Origin: Rhodoferax lithotrophicus
Lineage (GTDB): Bacteria > Pseudomonadota > Gammaproteobacteria > Burkholderiales > Burkholderiaceae_C
Reading direction: 5' to 3'
NCBI RefSeq assembly: GCF_019973615.1
Contig: NZ_AP024238.1
Location: 2,749,989-2,813,988 of the forward strand
DNA length: 64,000 nt
The position numbers were made by a program, and so were the translations under genes. Shown here one piece after another: positions 1 to 8,578 of this stretch. The notes below the pieces were generated by a model. That model did no database searches and was not told the DNA's origin. It saw only the letters and a list, made by a program, of their open reading frames with translations. Position 1 is the first letter of the stretch. Each line of letters begins with the position of its first letter.

Positions 1-471
1 GCAGCAACACGCGCAGCGGGCTTGCCACAAGTGGTTCTGAATGCGGGTTACAACCAGTTGCAGAACCGCTACCTGGACAAAGAACAGTTGTGGAACTTGG
101 GTGTCGGGGTGCGCTGGGAGTTGTTTGATGGCAATGTCCACCGCCGCCAGGCAGATGCCCTGGCCGCGCGTGCGGCTGCAGTTTCTGCGTTGCGCAGTGA
201 CCTTGAGAGCCAGATCGCGTTTCAGGTGCTGGCGGCTGACTTGATGCGCCAGGAAAGTGCCAGCCGGATCCCGGTGGCAGCTACCGCCGTAGAGCAAGCG
301 CAAGAAAACCTGCGTGTCTCACGTGACCGCTACCAATCTGGTGTGGGTAGCCACACCGAGGTTCTGGATGCCGAAACGCTGCGAATCAAAAGTGGCAGCA
401 ATTACTTCAACGCCCTTTACGACAACGTGCTCGCTGTACAACGCCTCAAACGCGCCAACGGCGAACTGTGA
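1..471 (+). CDS. TolC-family outer-membrane efflux protein, C-terminal part
   Basis: The reading frame is open to the left edge, so the start lies outside the window; about 156 residues are visible. The segment is alpha-helical and ends with the pattern typical of the last TolC repeat (SRDRYQSGVGSHTEVLDAE, then a helix ending in LKRANGEL). TolC proteins form the outer-membrane channel of type I or tripartite exporters. The next four genes code for a membrane-fusion protein, a double ATPase and two permeases on the same strand with almost no spacing, so this is the channel of that exporter. The substrate cannot be told from the sequence. The nodulation-type efflux channels (NodT) are the main alternative family, but the neighbourhood favours an ABC exporter. 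Confidence 0.85.
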   Translation, partial: AATRAAGLPQVVLNAGYNQLQNRYLDKEQLWNLGVGVRWELFDGNVHRRQADALAARAAAVSALRSDLESQIAFQVLAADLMRQESASRIPVAATAVEQAQENLRVSRDRYQSGVGSHTEVLDAETLRIKSGSNYFNALYDNVLAVQRLKRANGEL

Positions 472-489
472 ACCCTGAAAGTGTTAGCC

Positions 490-1596
490 ATGAAGATCAC
501 AAAACCCACCCTCTTGATTGCTGTGGCACTTGTACTTGCTGCCGTCGGCTATCTGGCCTACAACCACAACCAGGCACAACGTGCTTTACCCGAAGGTTTA
601 TTGCAGGCCAATGGCCGTATTGAAGGTGACCAGATCACGATCGCCAGCAAAATTTCTGGACGTATTGCCCAGATCAAGGTCAGCGAAGGCAGCAGTGTGC
701 AGGCTGGTCAGGTGCTTGCCGTGCTGGATGATGCGCAAGTACAGGCCAAAGTCAACCAGGCCAAAGCGGCAGTGGCGGCTGTGGCTGCGCAACGTCAAGC
801 GGTCGAAACCGCACTGGGAGCCCTGCGCAAACAGGTTCCACTGGAACAGGCCAGTGCAAACACCGGTATTGGCCAGGCTGATGCCATGCTGGAAAAGGCC
901 CGCGCCGCAGACGCACAGGCCAGACGTGATGCCGCACGCTTGGATGACCTGGCCCGGCGCGGGTCAGTGCCCGCCCAACGTGCAGAACTGGCCCGTGTAG
1001 CGGCCATTGCTGCGGCCGCAGATGTCGCGGCAGCTGGCCAAGGATTGGCACGTTCGCAAGCATTGGCGGCCCAAGCTGGCTTGGGCCAGGATCGTGTTCG
1101 TGCGAAAGAAAGCGAATTGGCAGCCGTCACAGCCCAGCTGGCTCAGGCGCAAGCCACCTTGGCTGAAGTTGAAAGTGTGCTGGCTGACCTGAGTCTGAAA
1201 GCACCCAGTGCTGGCGTGGTGATGATGCGTGTACGCGAACCTGGTGAAATCGTCGCCGCAGGCAGCCCGGTGCTTGAACTGGTCGATCTGGACCGGCTTT
1301 ATGTCAAGGTCTATGTACCTGAACTGCAAATTGGCAAGTTGCGGGTGGGCTTGCCGGCACGTATTCACACCGATGCATTCCCGGACAAGAGCTTCGCAGC
1401 AACGGTTCGCATGATCAGTTCACGTGCCGAGTTCACACCCAAAGAAGTTCAAACGCAAGACGAACGCGTCAAACTCACTTACGCGGTCAAACTGTACCTT
1501 GACAGCAACCCTGCCCATCAGCTCACACCAGGGGTTCCTGCCGATGCTGTGGTGCGCTGGAAAGACGATGTTGAGTGGCGCAGTCCCCGGTGGTAA
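490..1596 (+). CDS. HlyD-family periplasmic adaptor (membrane fusion protein)
   Basis: A 368-residue protein if started at the ATG at 490; a GTG at 481 would add three residues. It has an N-terminal membrane anchor (about residues 5-25, hydrophobic, ending near YLAYNHN). A biotinyl-lipoyl-like half follows (IASKISGRIAQIKVSEGSSV), then a long Ala/Gln-rich coiled-coil hairpin (about 85-225), then the second lipoyl half (LKAPSAGVVMMRVREPGE) and a beta-barrel domain. This is the standard adaptor that links an inner-membrane ABC transporter to a TolC channel. It closely resembles the YbhG type of adaptor, which fits the double-ATPase and two-permease genes that follow. It sits 18 bp after the TolC-like gene and ends 2 bp before the ATPase start. 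Confidence 0.9.
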   Translation: MKITKPTLLIAVALVLAAVGYLAYNHNQAQRALPEGLLQANGRIEGDQITIASKISGRIAQIKVSEGSSVQAGQVLAVLDDAQVQAKVNQAKAAVAAVAAQRQAVETALGALRKQVPLEQASANTGIGQADAMLEKARAADAQARRDAARLDDLARRGSVPAQRAELARVAAIAAAADVAAAGQGLARSQALAAQAGLGQDRVRAKESELAAVTAQLAQAQATLAEVESVLADLSLKAPSAGVVMMRVREPGEIVAAGSPVLELVDLDRLYVKVYVPELQIGKLRVGLPARIHTDAFPDKSFAATVRMISSRAEFTPKEVQTQDERVKLTYAVKLYLDSNPAHQLTPGVPADAVVRWKDDVEWRSPRW

Positions 1597-1598
1597 CC

Positions 1599-3581
1599 AT
1601 GGATACATCAACGGTTCTGCATGCACGTGGCTTTGTCAAGCGTTATGGTGGCCATGTTGCGGTGGATGGTCTGGATCTTGACATTGGCCGAGGCGAAATA
1701 TTTGGTCTGATCGGGCCTGACGGTGCTGGCAAGTCCAGTCTGATGAAGGCCGCAGCGGGTGTGCTGAGTTTTGAAGGCGGCGAACTGGAGGTGTTTGGTG
1801 TGCCGCTGACCAGCGAGCGGCAGGCCGAACGTATCAAAGGCCGCATCGGCCTGATGCCCCAAGGCCTTGGACAAAACCTGTATGGCGACCTGTCGATTGA
1901 GGAAAACATTGATTTTTTTGCCCGCCTGCGGCTGGTGCCAGAAGAGGTGCTGAAGCAGCGCAAGCAGGAACTGCTGGCGGTGACAAGGCTGGACAAATTT
2001 CGCAACCGTCCCATGAAACAACTCTCAGGCGGTATGAAGCAAAAGCTCGGCCTGGTTTGCACACTGATTCACGAACCCGAGTTCATTATTCTTGACGAAC
2101 CCACGACGGGTGTTGATCCGGTATCACGGCGCGACTTCTGGAACATCCTGTCCAGCCTGCTACGCAAAAATGGCACCACCGCCTTGGTCTCCACCGCCTA
2201 CATGGACGAAGCCAGCCGTTTTAACCGTGTCGCCTTGCTGTTTGCCGGACGTATGCTGGCCAGTGGCAGCCCTGAAGATATTCGCCGCCTTGCCACAGGC
2301 ACCATGGTGTCGGTCACGGGCGGCGACCAGGTCAACAGCCTGCGCTTGCTGGGCACCCGGTTTTCCCAGGTAGAGGCCATGGGCCCGGCCATACGGGTTT
2401 TTGTGGACGACCTGAACGAGGCCGCGGCCATAGCCAGTGTTCGGGATGTTTTGCACCCTGCAAACAATGGCCTGAAGTTGGAGACCTTTGATCCAGAACT
2501 GGAAGACGTTTTTATTGCCATGCTGCGCCGCCGCCAGTTGGTCACCATGAGCCCGGCAGCACTGCCAAAGACGCGTCTTTCTGCCCCTCGCAGTGGCACA
2601 GCACTGGCCATTGAGGCCGATCAATTGGTGCGCCAGTTTGGCGAGTTCCGGGCGGTCGACCAAGTGAGTTTCAGAGTACCGCAAGGCGAGATTTTTGGTT
2701 TGTTGGGGGCCAATGGAGCAGGTAAAAGCACGGTAATCAAGATGCTGACCGGCATCCTCACGCCGAGTTCGGGCAAAGGGCAGGTAGCCGGTGCCGACAT
2801 GCGTGTGGCAGGTTTCACCATCAAAGAGCGCATTGGCTACATGTCACAAGCCTTTTCACTCTACATGGACTTGACGGTGCTTGAAAACATCCATTTGTAC
2901 GCTGGTATTTATGGACTGGACAAACGGCGCACCGCTGAGCGCACGGCCTGGGTGCTGGAGATGGCTGGCCTGGGCGAAAGCCAAGGTGCACGCGCCGCCA
3001 GCTTACCCATGGGGCTGCGTCAGCGTCTGGCGCTGGGTTGTGCCCTGGTACATCAACCGCAGGTGGTCTTTCTGGACGAACCCACCTCGGGTGTGGATCC
3101 CGTAGGTCGGCGTACCTTCTGGGACATTTTGTTTCGCCTGTCACGCGAACAAGGCATGACGGTGCTTGTCACCACCCACTACATGAGTGAGGCCGAACAT
3201 TGCGACCACCTGGCGCTGATGGATGCCGGGCGTGTGGTTGCGGACGATTCACCGGCAGGCATGAAGACGGCTGTGGAGCGTGAAGCGGGACGACTTTTTG
3301 AGATCAGCACCGAAACACCACAACACACCGCCGAGCAACTGCAGGCACTGGGTTTTGAACATGTCACCTTGTTTGGGCGCAAAGTGCATTGCCTGCCGCC
3401 CGCTGGTCTGAGTGATCCTGTGGCAACGGCGACCTGGCTCGCCGCACAAGGTGTATTGGTGAGCCGGGTACAGCCCCGCGCACTCACGATGGAAGATGTA
3501 TTTGTTTACCGGGTGACAGACATTGAAGCCCGCGAGCGTGCAGCCAACCGTGACACAGCACACCAGGAGGTAAAACCATGA
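1599..3581 (+). CDS. ABC transporter ATPase with two fused nucleotide-binding domains (YbhF-like)
   Basis: About 660 residues with two complete ATPase domains in one chain. Domain 1 has Walker A GPDGAGKSS, signature LSGGMKQKLG and Walker B FIILDEPTTGVDP; its usual H-loop histidine is replaced (VSTAYMDEA). Domain 2 has Walker A GANGAGKST, a degenerate signature (LPMGLRQRLALG instead of LSGG), Walker B VVFLDEPTSGVDP and an intact H-loop (TTHYMSEA). The two sites are therefore complementary and asymmetric: one lacks the histidine, the other the signature. It energises the two permeases that follow. The ATG at 1599 follows the HlyD stop by 2 bp; an in-frame GTG at 1575 overlapping that gene is an alternative start. 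The stop overlaps the permease start by 4 bp. Confidence 0.9.
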   Translation: MDTSTVLHARGFVKRYGGHVAVDGLDLDIGRGEIFGLIGPDGAGKSSLMKAAAGVLSFEGGELEVFGVPLTSERQAERIKGRIGLMPQGLGQNLYGDLSIEENIDFFARLRLVPEEVLKQRKQELLAVTRLDKFRNRPMKQLSGGMKQKLGLVCTLIHEPEFIILDEPTTGVDPVSRRDFWNILSSLLRKNGTTALVSTAYMDEASRFNRVALLFAGRMLASGSPEDIRRLATGTMVSVTGGDQVNSLRLLGTRFSQVEAMGPAIRVFVDDLNEAAAIASVRDVLHPANNGLKLETFDPELEDVFIAMLRRRQLVTMSPAALPKTRLSAPRSGTALAIEADQLVRQFGEFRAVDQVSFRVPQGEIFGLLGANGAGKSTVIKMLTGILTPSSGKGQVAGADMRVAGFTIKERIGYMSQAFSLYMDLTVLENIHLYAGIYGLDKRRTAERTAWVLEMAGLGESQGARAASLPMGLRQRLALGCALVHQPQVVFLDEPTSGVDPVGRRTFWDILFRLSREQGMTVLVTTHYMSEAEHCDHLALMDAGRVVADDSPAGMKTAVEREAGRLFEISTETPQHTAEQLQALGFEHVTLFGRKVHCLPPAGLSDPVATATWLAAQGVLVSRVQPRALTMEDVFVYRVTDIEARERAANRDTAHQEVKP

Positions 3582-4732
3582 ACTTCAGTCGCATTGCGGC
3601 AGTGGCCAGCAAGGAGTGGCGCGAAATTGTGCGCGACCGGCTGTTTTTTACCTTGGCTTTTGTTGTTCCCGCCGCCTTGACCGTGTTGTTTGGCTATGGC
3701 CTCTCGCTGGATGTTGAAAACATTCCGATGGCTGTGGTGGATCACGACCGTACAGCCCTTTCACGCGAATATGCCAACCGCTTCATTGGGTCGCGCTATT
3801 TCCATTTTCAGGGTTACGCAGATGACGAGCGTCAGCTCACCAATGCACTCAGTGACAGCAAGTTGCGTGCAGTCATCGTGATTCCCCCGCATTTTCAGCA
3901 AAACCTGCTCGCAGGGCATCCGGCTGAGGTTCAGACCCTGATGGATGGCACTTTTCCGTTCCGGGCGCTGACCACCAAAGGTTATGTAGAAGCCATCAAT
4001 GCGTCAATGAACGTGGATGTGGTGTCGGACTTTTTGGCCCGCTCTGCGGGAATTCCTTTAACCCACGCACGCGCCATGCTTCAACCGGTGCAACTGCAGG
4101 TGCGCTATCTGTACAACCAGAGTGTCAAAAGTATCTGGTCGTTGGCACCGAAGCTGATCATGGCGATCATGATGATTTCGCCACCTTTCCTGACAGCGCT
4201 TGGGGTGGTGCGCGAAAAAGAAAGTGGCTCCATCTACAACATCTATGCCTCCACCGTGCTGCGTAGCGAATTTTTGATCGGCAAGCTCGCTCCCTATGTG
4301 GCCATCTCAACCCTGAATGTTGGCTTGTTATGGGCGATAGCCACACTGCTGTTTGGTGCGCCTTTCAAGGGTGATTTTTTGTTCTTTGCGCTGGCCTCCA
4401 TGCTTTATGTGACCTGTACCACTGGCATTGGGCTGCTGGTGTCGGTGGCAGTGCGTACTCAAGTGGCCGCCATGATGGGCACTGCAATTTTGACCGTGGT
4501 GCCCGCGGTGCTGTATTCCGGGGTACTGATACCCATCTCATCACTGTCTGAGGTAGCCAGTTTGATTGCTCATTTACTTCCCGGTATGTATTACACCGAC
4601 ATCGTGATGGGGAGCTTTCTCAAAGGGGTTGGTTGGCGTGGTCTGTGGGGCAACATGGTGGTACTGGCCTTGTATGCCGCAACCTTGTTCACACTGGGCT
4701 ATCTGCTATTTCATAAACGGGTGAAATCATGA
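3578..4732 (+). CDS. ABC-2 type permease (YbhS/YbhR family), first of two
   Basis: A 384-residue inner-membrane protein with one N-terminal transmembrane segment (about residues 24-44). A large periplasmic domain follows (about 45-175), then five or six C-terminal segments (about 175-378). This is the ABC2_membrane_3 layout. The sequence VVREKESGS at the start of the membrane block is the family hallmark (a cytoplasmic E-K-E motif). The start overlaps the ATPase stop (ATGA), and the protein pairs with the next permease to form the membrane part of the exporter. A GGAGG ribosome-binding site lies 9 bp upstream of the ATG. Substrate unknown; relatives move drugs or other hydrophobic compounds. 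Confidence 0.9.
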   Translation: MNFSRIAAVASKEWREIVRDRLFFTLAFVVPAALTVLFGYGLSLDVENIPMAVVDHDRTALSREYANRFIGSRYFHFQGYADDERQLTNALSDSKLRAVIVIPPHFQQNLLAGHPAEVQTLMDGTFPFRALTTKGYVEAINASMNVDVVSDFLARSAGIPLTHARAMLQPVQLQVRYLYNQSVKSIWSLAPKLIMAIMMISPPFLTALGVVREKESGSIYNIYASTVLRSEFLIGKLAPYVAISTLNVGLLWAIATLLFGAPFKGDFLFFALASMLYVTCTTGIGLLVSVAVRTQVAAMMGTAILTVVPAVLYSGVLIPISSLSEVASLIAHLLPGMYYTDIVMGSFLKGVGWRGLWGNMVVLALYAATLFTLGYLLFHKRVKS

Positions 4733-5895
4733 AGGGCTGGATCTCGGGGCAAGACTTGAGTGTCTGGTGGATGCGGCTGCGGGCCATGAGCCTGAAGGAG
4801 TTACTGCAACTATGGCGCGATCCTGTGTTGCTGTTCCTGATTGTTTACGCCTTCAGCATGGATATTTACAACGCTGGCTCAGGTGTCACGCTGCAACTCA
4901 ACAATGCAGCGATGGTCTTCCAGGATCATGACCGCAGTGCCGCATCACGTGAGCTGCTGGGGCGGTTCCTGCCACCACGATTCAACAATCGGGGAGAGGT
5001 CGGCAGCGAGCGCCAAAGTTTGCGCCTGCTTGATGACTCGGCAGCCCTGTTTACGCTGGACATCCCACCTCAATTTGGTCAGACCTTGGCACGCGGAGGC
5101 AGCACACAGTTGCAGATGCAAATTGATGCCAGCAACTCGGTGCTAGGGTTTCTTGCCTACAGCGACGCCACACAAATCGTCGCCCGTTATGGTCTGGAAG
5201 CCGGACTTTTGCGCGCCGGGCTGGGGGGGCAAAGTATGTCTGCCGTCCCCATGATCAACAACCAGCAACGCGTCTGGTTCAATCCCAATGAGAACGATGC
5301 CTGGTTCATGTCCATTTCGGAGTTGCTCAACGTCATCACCGTGTTTGCCATTCTGTTGCCTGCGGCGGCCATGGTGCGCGAGAAGGAACGTGGCACCATT
5401 GAACAACTCATCGTTTCACCACTGACCCCGTTTCAGGTGATGTTTCCCAAAGTGCTGGCGATGACGTTGGTGATTCTGGCGGGAACCACATTAACGCTGC
5501 TGGGTGTGCTTGGACCCGTATTTGGTGTGCCCTTTCGGGGCAGCGTGGTGCTGTTCTATCTGGTCACCACGCTGTATATCTTTGCGCTTTCGGGTATCGG
5601 GCTGTTTATTGCCACCCTGACCCGTAATCTGGCACAAGCCAGCATGCTGGCCATTCTGGTGCTGGCACCCATGATGTTTCTGTCAGGCGTGTGGACTCCG
5701 CCCGAAGCCATGCCGGCGCTGGCCCGCTGGGGCATGTACATCTCTCCCTTGTATTACTACATCGACGCGGCCTACGGCATCATTCTCAAAGGTGCGGGCC
5801 TGAACCTGTTATGGGATTCTGTGCTCGGCATCCTGGTACTGGGAACGCTGGCGGGGGCACTGGGTCTGAAGCGCTTCAAACGGCAATTTGATTAA
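4729..5895 (+). CDS. ABC-2 type permease (YbhS/YbhR family), second of two
   Basis: A 388-residue protein with the same plan as the preceding permease: one N-terminal membrane segment, a periplasmic domain of about 130 residues, and a C-terminal membrane block that begins after MVREKERGT. The two permeases are diverged paralogues and probably heterodimerise, matching the asymmetric double ATPase. The start overlaps the upstream stop by 4 bp. This is the last gene of the five-gene exporter operon; the convergent lipoprotein gene begins 21 bp after its stop. No clear intrinsic terminator is visible between them. Confidence 0.9.
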   Translation: MKGWISGQDLSVWWMRLRAMSLKELLQLWRDPVLLFLIVYAFSMDIYNAGSGVTLQLNNAAMVFQDHDRSAASRELLGRFLPPRFNNRGEVGSERQSLRLLDDSAALFTLDIPPQFGQTLARGGSTQLQMQIDASNSVLGFLAYSDATQIVARYGLEAGLLRAGLGGQSMSAVPMINNQQRVWFNPNENDAWFMSISELLNVITVFAILLPAAAMVREKERGTIEQLIVSPLTPFQVMFPKVLAMTLVILAGTTLTLLGVLGPVFGVPFRGSVVLFYLVTTLYIFALSGIGLFIATLTRNLAQASMLAILVLAPMMFLSGVWTPPEAMPALARWGMYISPLYYYIDAAYGIILKGAGLNLLWDSVLGILVLGTLAGALGLKRFKRQFD

Positions 5896-5916
5896 CGGCC
5901 TCTCGGATATTCCCTC

Positions 5917-6174
5917 TCAGCGGATATTCACCGCTTCATGCAGCACCAGCTTGTCGGCGACAAAGCGCACCGTCACATTACTTTTATCGTCACCCCAGCG
6001 GCAGCTTTTGAAGCCCAGCACGTCATCACAAGAGTCAGGCTTGCCCAGAATGGCATTCACCTCCGTCTGTGGCATGCCCGTTTGCAACTTGGCATAGTTT
6101 TCTGCCGTGATTTTGCTGCAGCCCGCCAAGGCGATCCACAGTGCCACGAGGGCGATTTGTTTCTTCAATTGCAT
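5917..6174 (-). CDS. Small lipoprotein of the SmpA/OmlA-like (DUF3862-type) fold
   Basis: 85 residues from the ATG at 6174, preceded by GGAGA. The N-terminus is a lipoprotein signal (positively charged MQLKKQ, hydrophobic core, lipobox LAGC with the acylated Cys at about residue 19). The mature part, with TGMPQTEVNAILGKPDSC followed by a pair of short strands, matches the small BamE/SmpA-like domain, a helix-helix-strand module often seen in outer-membrane assembly or resistance lipoproteins. Two Cys in CDDVLGFKSC could form a disulfide. It stands alone, convergent with the exporter operon and divergent from the acetyltransferase gene. The exact role is unknown. Confidence 0.75.
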   Translation of the reverse strand: MQLKKQIALVALWIALAGCSKITAENYAKLQTGMPQTEVNAILGKPDSCDDVLGFKSCRWGDDKSNVTVRFVADKLVLHEAVNIR

Positions 6175-6348
6175 TTCTCCAAAAAAGCCACTGCGCCTTC
6201 CACCCCACAGGTCAGGCGTGACGTGGTAGCGGCCAATAATAACGACCGTGTGCGTTTTGGCGTTCTGACGAAAAGCACCACCCCTGGTGCTGGGCAACAC
6301 CAGTGTCTTGCTTTACCATGAAAGTTCCATTCTGACCGGGGCATATCC

Positions 6349-7215
6349 ATGACACATGCAGACTTCACCATTCGGCCCATGAGCCGCATTGAATTTAATC
6401 TGGCACTGGACTGGGCCGCAGCAGAGGGCTGGAACCCGGGTCTGATGGATGCCGAGCCGTTTTTCTCGGTCGACCCCGAAGGTCTGCTGATTGGCCTGCT
6501 GGGCCACGAGCCGGTGGCGGTGATTTCTGCCGTGCGGTATGACGCGGCCTTCGGCTTTCTGGGCTTTTACATCGTCAAACCCGCCTACCGCGGAAAAGGC
6601 TACGGCTGGCGCATCTGGCAAGCAGCCATGGCGCATCTGGGCACGCGTAATGTCGGGCTGGATGGTGTTACGGCGCAGCAGGACAACTACCGGCGCAGCG
6701 GCTTCCAGCTGGCGTACCGCAATGTCCGCTACCAAGGCACCGCTGCAACAACGCCACTACAAGCCACCTTGCCCAGCAACGCTCGCATCATCCCCTTGAA
6801 CACGCTGGCACTGGCGGAACTGTCGGCCTTTGACCGCCACTTTTTCCCGGCAGCCCGGCCCGATTTTTTGCGCCGCTGGATCAGCCAGCCACAAAGTCTG
6901 GCGCTTGGGGTTGTGAGTGACCAGGGACTGCAAGGCTACGGTGTGCGGCGCAGCTGCCGCACGGGGTACAAGATGGGCCCCCTGTTTGCCAACCGCCCGG
7001 AACTGGCAACAGCGTTGCTGGACGCGCTGTGTATCGATGTGGCAAGTGATGCGCCCATTTTTTTGGATGTGCCAGAGTCGAATCCCGCTGCGGTGGTGCT
7101 TGCCGAAGCCAGAGGTATGCACCGGGTGTTTGAAACCGCCCGCATGTACACCCAAGCCGCGCCAGATCTGGCGCTGTCACACATCTACGGCATCACCAGT
7201 TTTGAGTTGGGTTAA
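6349..7215 (+). CDS. GNAT-family N-acetyltransferase with a second GNAT-like C-terminal domain
   Basis: 288 residues. The N-terminal half (about 1-130) is a GNAT domain, with the acetyl-CoA pyrophosphate loop visible as RGKGYGWRIW near residue 82. The C-terminal half (about 140-280) resembles the degenerate Acetyltransf_18/DUF1248-type domain found in YitH-like proteins, with a conserved FLDVPESNP motif near residue 235. Such two-domain enzymes acetylate small amines or amino acids, but the substrate is not known. The gene is monocistronic, with about 585 bp of repeat-rich non-coding DNA downstream. Confidence 0.8.
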   Translation: MTHADFTIRPMSRIEFNLALDWAAAEGWNPGLMDAEPFFSVDPEGLLIGLLGHEPVAVISAVRYDAAFGFLGFYIVKPAYRGKGYGWRIWQAAMAHLGTRNVGLDGVTAQQDNYRRSGFQLAYRNVRYQGTAATTPLQATLPSNARIIPLNTLALAELSAFDRHFFPAARPDFLRRWISQPQSLALGVVSDQGLQGYGVRRSCRTGYKMGPLFANRPELATALLDALCIDVASDAPIFLDVPESNPAAVVLAEARGMHRVFETARMYTQAAPDLALSHIYGITSFELG

Positions 7216-7307
7216 GCGCCAACAAGCAACATTGCCCTCTTCAACACCGGCCCGGTGAACGGACTCAGAGCCAATTTATCGCAATCAATGCAGTCTGTTA
7301 CAAAGCT

Positions 7308-7404
7308 CACAAATTTTGTGGACAAGTCTGGGGAGGACAGCAGGCAAAAGTCGGCAAACCCAGCATTCATGCGGGTCTCAACGGACTGCCTATTTCGCAG
7401 GCAG
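7308..7404. repeat. DnaA-box/hairpin repeat, unit A1
   Basis: It starts with the palindrome CACAAATTTTGTG, followed by TGTGGACAAGTCTGGGGA (a DnaA-box-like 9-mer at 7317-7325), a middle with ATTCATGCGGGT, and a closing hairpin CTGCCT/AGGCAG (7386-7391 with 7399-7404). The same plan is seen in the units at 7606, 8281 and 8579. Confidence 0.85.
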
Positions 7405-7431
7405 GTGGACAACAAGTGATTGGCATGTTTT

Positions 7432-7492
7432 TAAATTGCTACGCTATAAATAGCTGCCAAGGCTTATAAAACAAGCATTACAAGGAAATTTA
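7432..7492 (+). repeat. Dispersed two-hairpin intergenic repeat, degenerate copy
   Basis: It contains ATAAATAGCTGCC, then AAACAAGCATTACAAGG, matching the family consensus AATAGCTRCTTGCGC ... AAGCGCTACAGGC with several changes. It lies inside the left repeat module. Confidence 0.65.
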
Positions 7493-7605
7493 ATTAAAAT
7501 TTAATACATCTGAACAAGTCCAGCTCCAGTTTGTGCTAGGCAATTTTGACTCCTGCTTGCCTGAAGCGTGGCCACATCAAAGCTGAGCAGACTCTGGGCA
7601 ACATC

Positions 7606-7701
7606 CACAATTTCTGTGGATAAGTTTGTGGATTTGTACCTGAACAAGCCGCCAAAGCACCTGTTTATGCGGGTTTCCAAACGGTGCCTGCCAAACAGGC
7701 A
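7606..7701. repeat. DnaA-box/hairpin repeat, unit B1
   Basis: It starts with CACAATTTCTGTG, carries a perfect consensus DnaA box in reverse orientation (TGTGGATAA, 7615-7623) followed by GTTTGTGGA, then CAAGCCGCCAAAGC and TTTATGCGGGTTT, and ends in the hairpin TGCCTG/CAGGCA (7685-7690 with 7696-7701). Confidence 0.85.
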
Positions 7702-7800
7702 TAGACTCTTGTGCGCGAGCGCACAGACCCGTGGCGAATGTGCGATCAGCATCATTGCTCAAACCGCCCCCCCCGACTCCATCCGCCCAAAGGAATTGCC

Positions 7801-8247
7801 ATGACACCCTCCACCACCCGCCGACGTTTTATCGAAATCACACCTTTTGCTGGTATGGCATTGCTGGCAGCCTGCTCACCCAAAACCGAGCCAACGCCGC
7901 CAGCGCCCCCTGCTGCACCGCCCGCACCTGCCGATGTGGCACCACCACCTCCAGCAGCGGCACCAGCGGCCGAACCAGCTCCGGCCTCTGCTCCAACCAC
8001 AAGCACCACGCCAGCCGTTGCCCCTATGGTGGGCGAGAAGGATGCCCAGGCCATAGCCCTCGGTTACGTGGAAGATGCCAGCCGGGTCGACAAGGCCAAG
8101 TTCAAAAACTACATAGCCGCCAGCACCTGCAGCAGTTGTGCGCTCTATCAAGGCAAAGCCGGTGAGGCAAGCGGTGCTTGTCCGATCTTCGCAGGCAAAC
8201 AGGTGGTGGCCAAGGGCTGGTGCTCGTCCTGGGTCAAAAAAGCCTGA
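7801..8247 (+). CDS. High-potential iron-sulfur protein (HiPIP), Tat-exported and probably lipid-anchored
   Basis: 148 residues from the ATG at 7801. A twin-arginine-type signal (TRRRFIEIT) is followed by a hydrophobic stretch ending in LLAAC, so Cys25 is a candidate lipidation site. Residues about 30-72 are a Pro/Ala-rich flexible linker. The last ~75 residues are the HiPIP domain with four [4Fe-4S] ligands in the expected spacing: Cys110, Cys113, Cys127 and Cys141. HiPIPs carry electrons in the periplasm between the bc1 complex and a terminal oxidase or photosynthetic reaction centre. A lipid anchor plus a long linker would tether the carrier to a membrane while letting it sweep. The gene is alone and lies between two copies of the repeat module. 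Confidence 0.88.
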   Translation: MTPSTTRRRFIEITPFAGMALLAACSPKTEPTPPAPPAAPPAPADVAPPPPAAAPAAEPAPASAPTTSTTPAVAPMVGEKDAQAIALGYVEDASRVDKAKFKNYIAASTCSSCALYQGKAGEASGACPIFAGKQVVAKGWCSSWVKKA

Positions 8248-8280
8248 GCCAGAAGCACACCACCCTGCTGATGGCAAACC

Positions 8281-8376
8281 CACAAATTTTGTGGACAAGT
8301 CTGGGGAGCAGCCTTAGGAAAAGTCGCCAAACCCAGTATTCATGCGGGTTGCGACGGACTGCCTGTTTTGCAGGCA
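8281..8376. repeat. DnaA-box/hairpin repeat, unit A2
   Basis: Begins CACAAATTTTGTGGACAAG and has the DnaA-like 9-mer TGTGGACAA (8290-8298), TATTCATGCGGGTT, and the closing hairpin TGCCTG/CAGGCA (8360-8365 with 8371-8376). It is close in sequence to unit A1. Confidence 0.85.
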
Positions 8377-8421
8377 AGTGCTCATCCTCAGATAAGTTTC
8401 TTTTTATATAACTATGTTTTT

Positions 8422-8464
8422 TATAGCTACTTGCGCATATAAAACGGGCACTACAAGGATAATT
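8422..8464 (+). repeat. Dispersed two-hairpin intergenic repeat
   Basis: Contains ATAGCTACTTGCGCATATAA followed by CACTACAAGGATAATT, a clear match to the dispersed family. It lies inside the right repeat module at the position corresponding to the copy at 7432. Confidence 0.75.
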
Positions 8465-8578
8465 GGTATAAATTTTTCATCAATCCAATTTTTCTTCAGC
8501 GCTTTGTGCTAGTTGTTTTAGCTGCCCGTGGTCTTGCCAAGCAAGCCTATCCGCAGACATCTTCATTGACTGAGCATT

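Larger units (their letters stand above)
7216..7800. other. Non-coding region carrying the left copy of a ~400-bp repeat module
   Basis: No convincing gene was found. From left to right it holds an A-type ~97-bp repeat, a dispersed two-hairpin repeat, a spacer containing the decamer TTTGTGCTAG, and a B-type ~97-bp repeat. The same order recurs downstream of the HiPIP gene (8281-8675). The last ~95 bp before 7801 is the probable HiPIP promoter and leader; an AAGGA sequence precedes the ATG. Confidence 0.8.
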
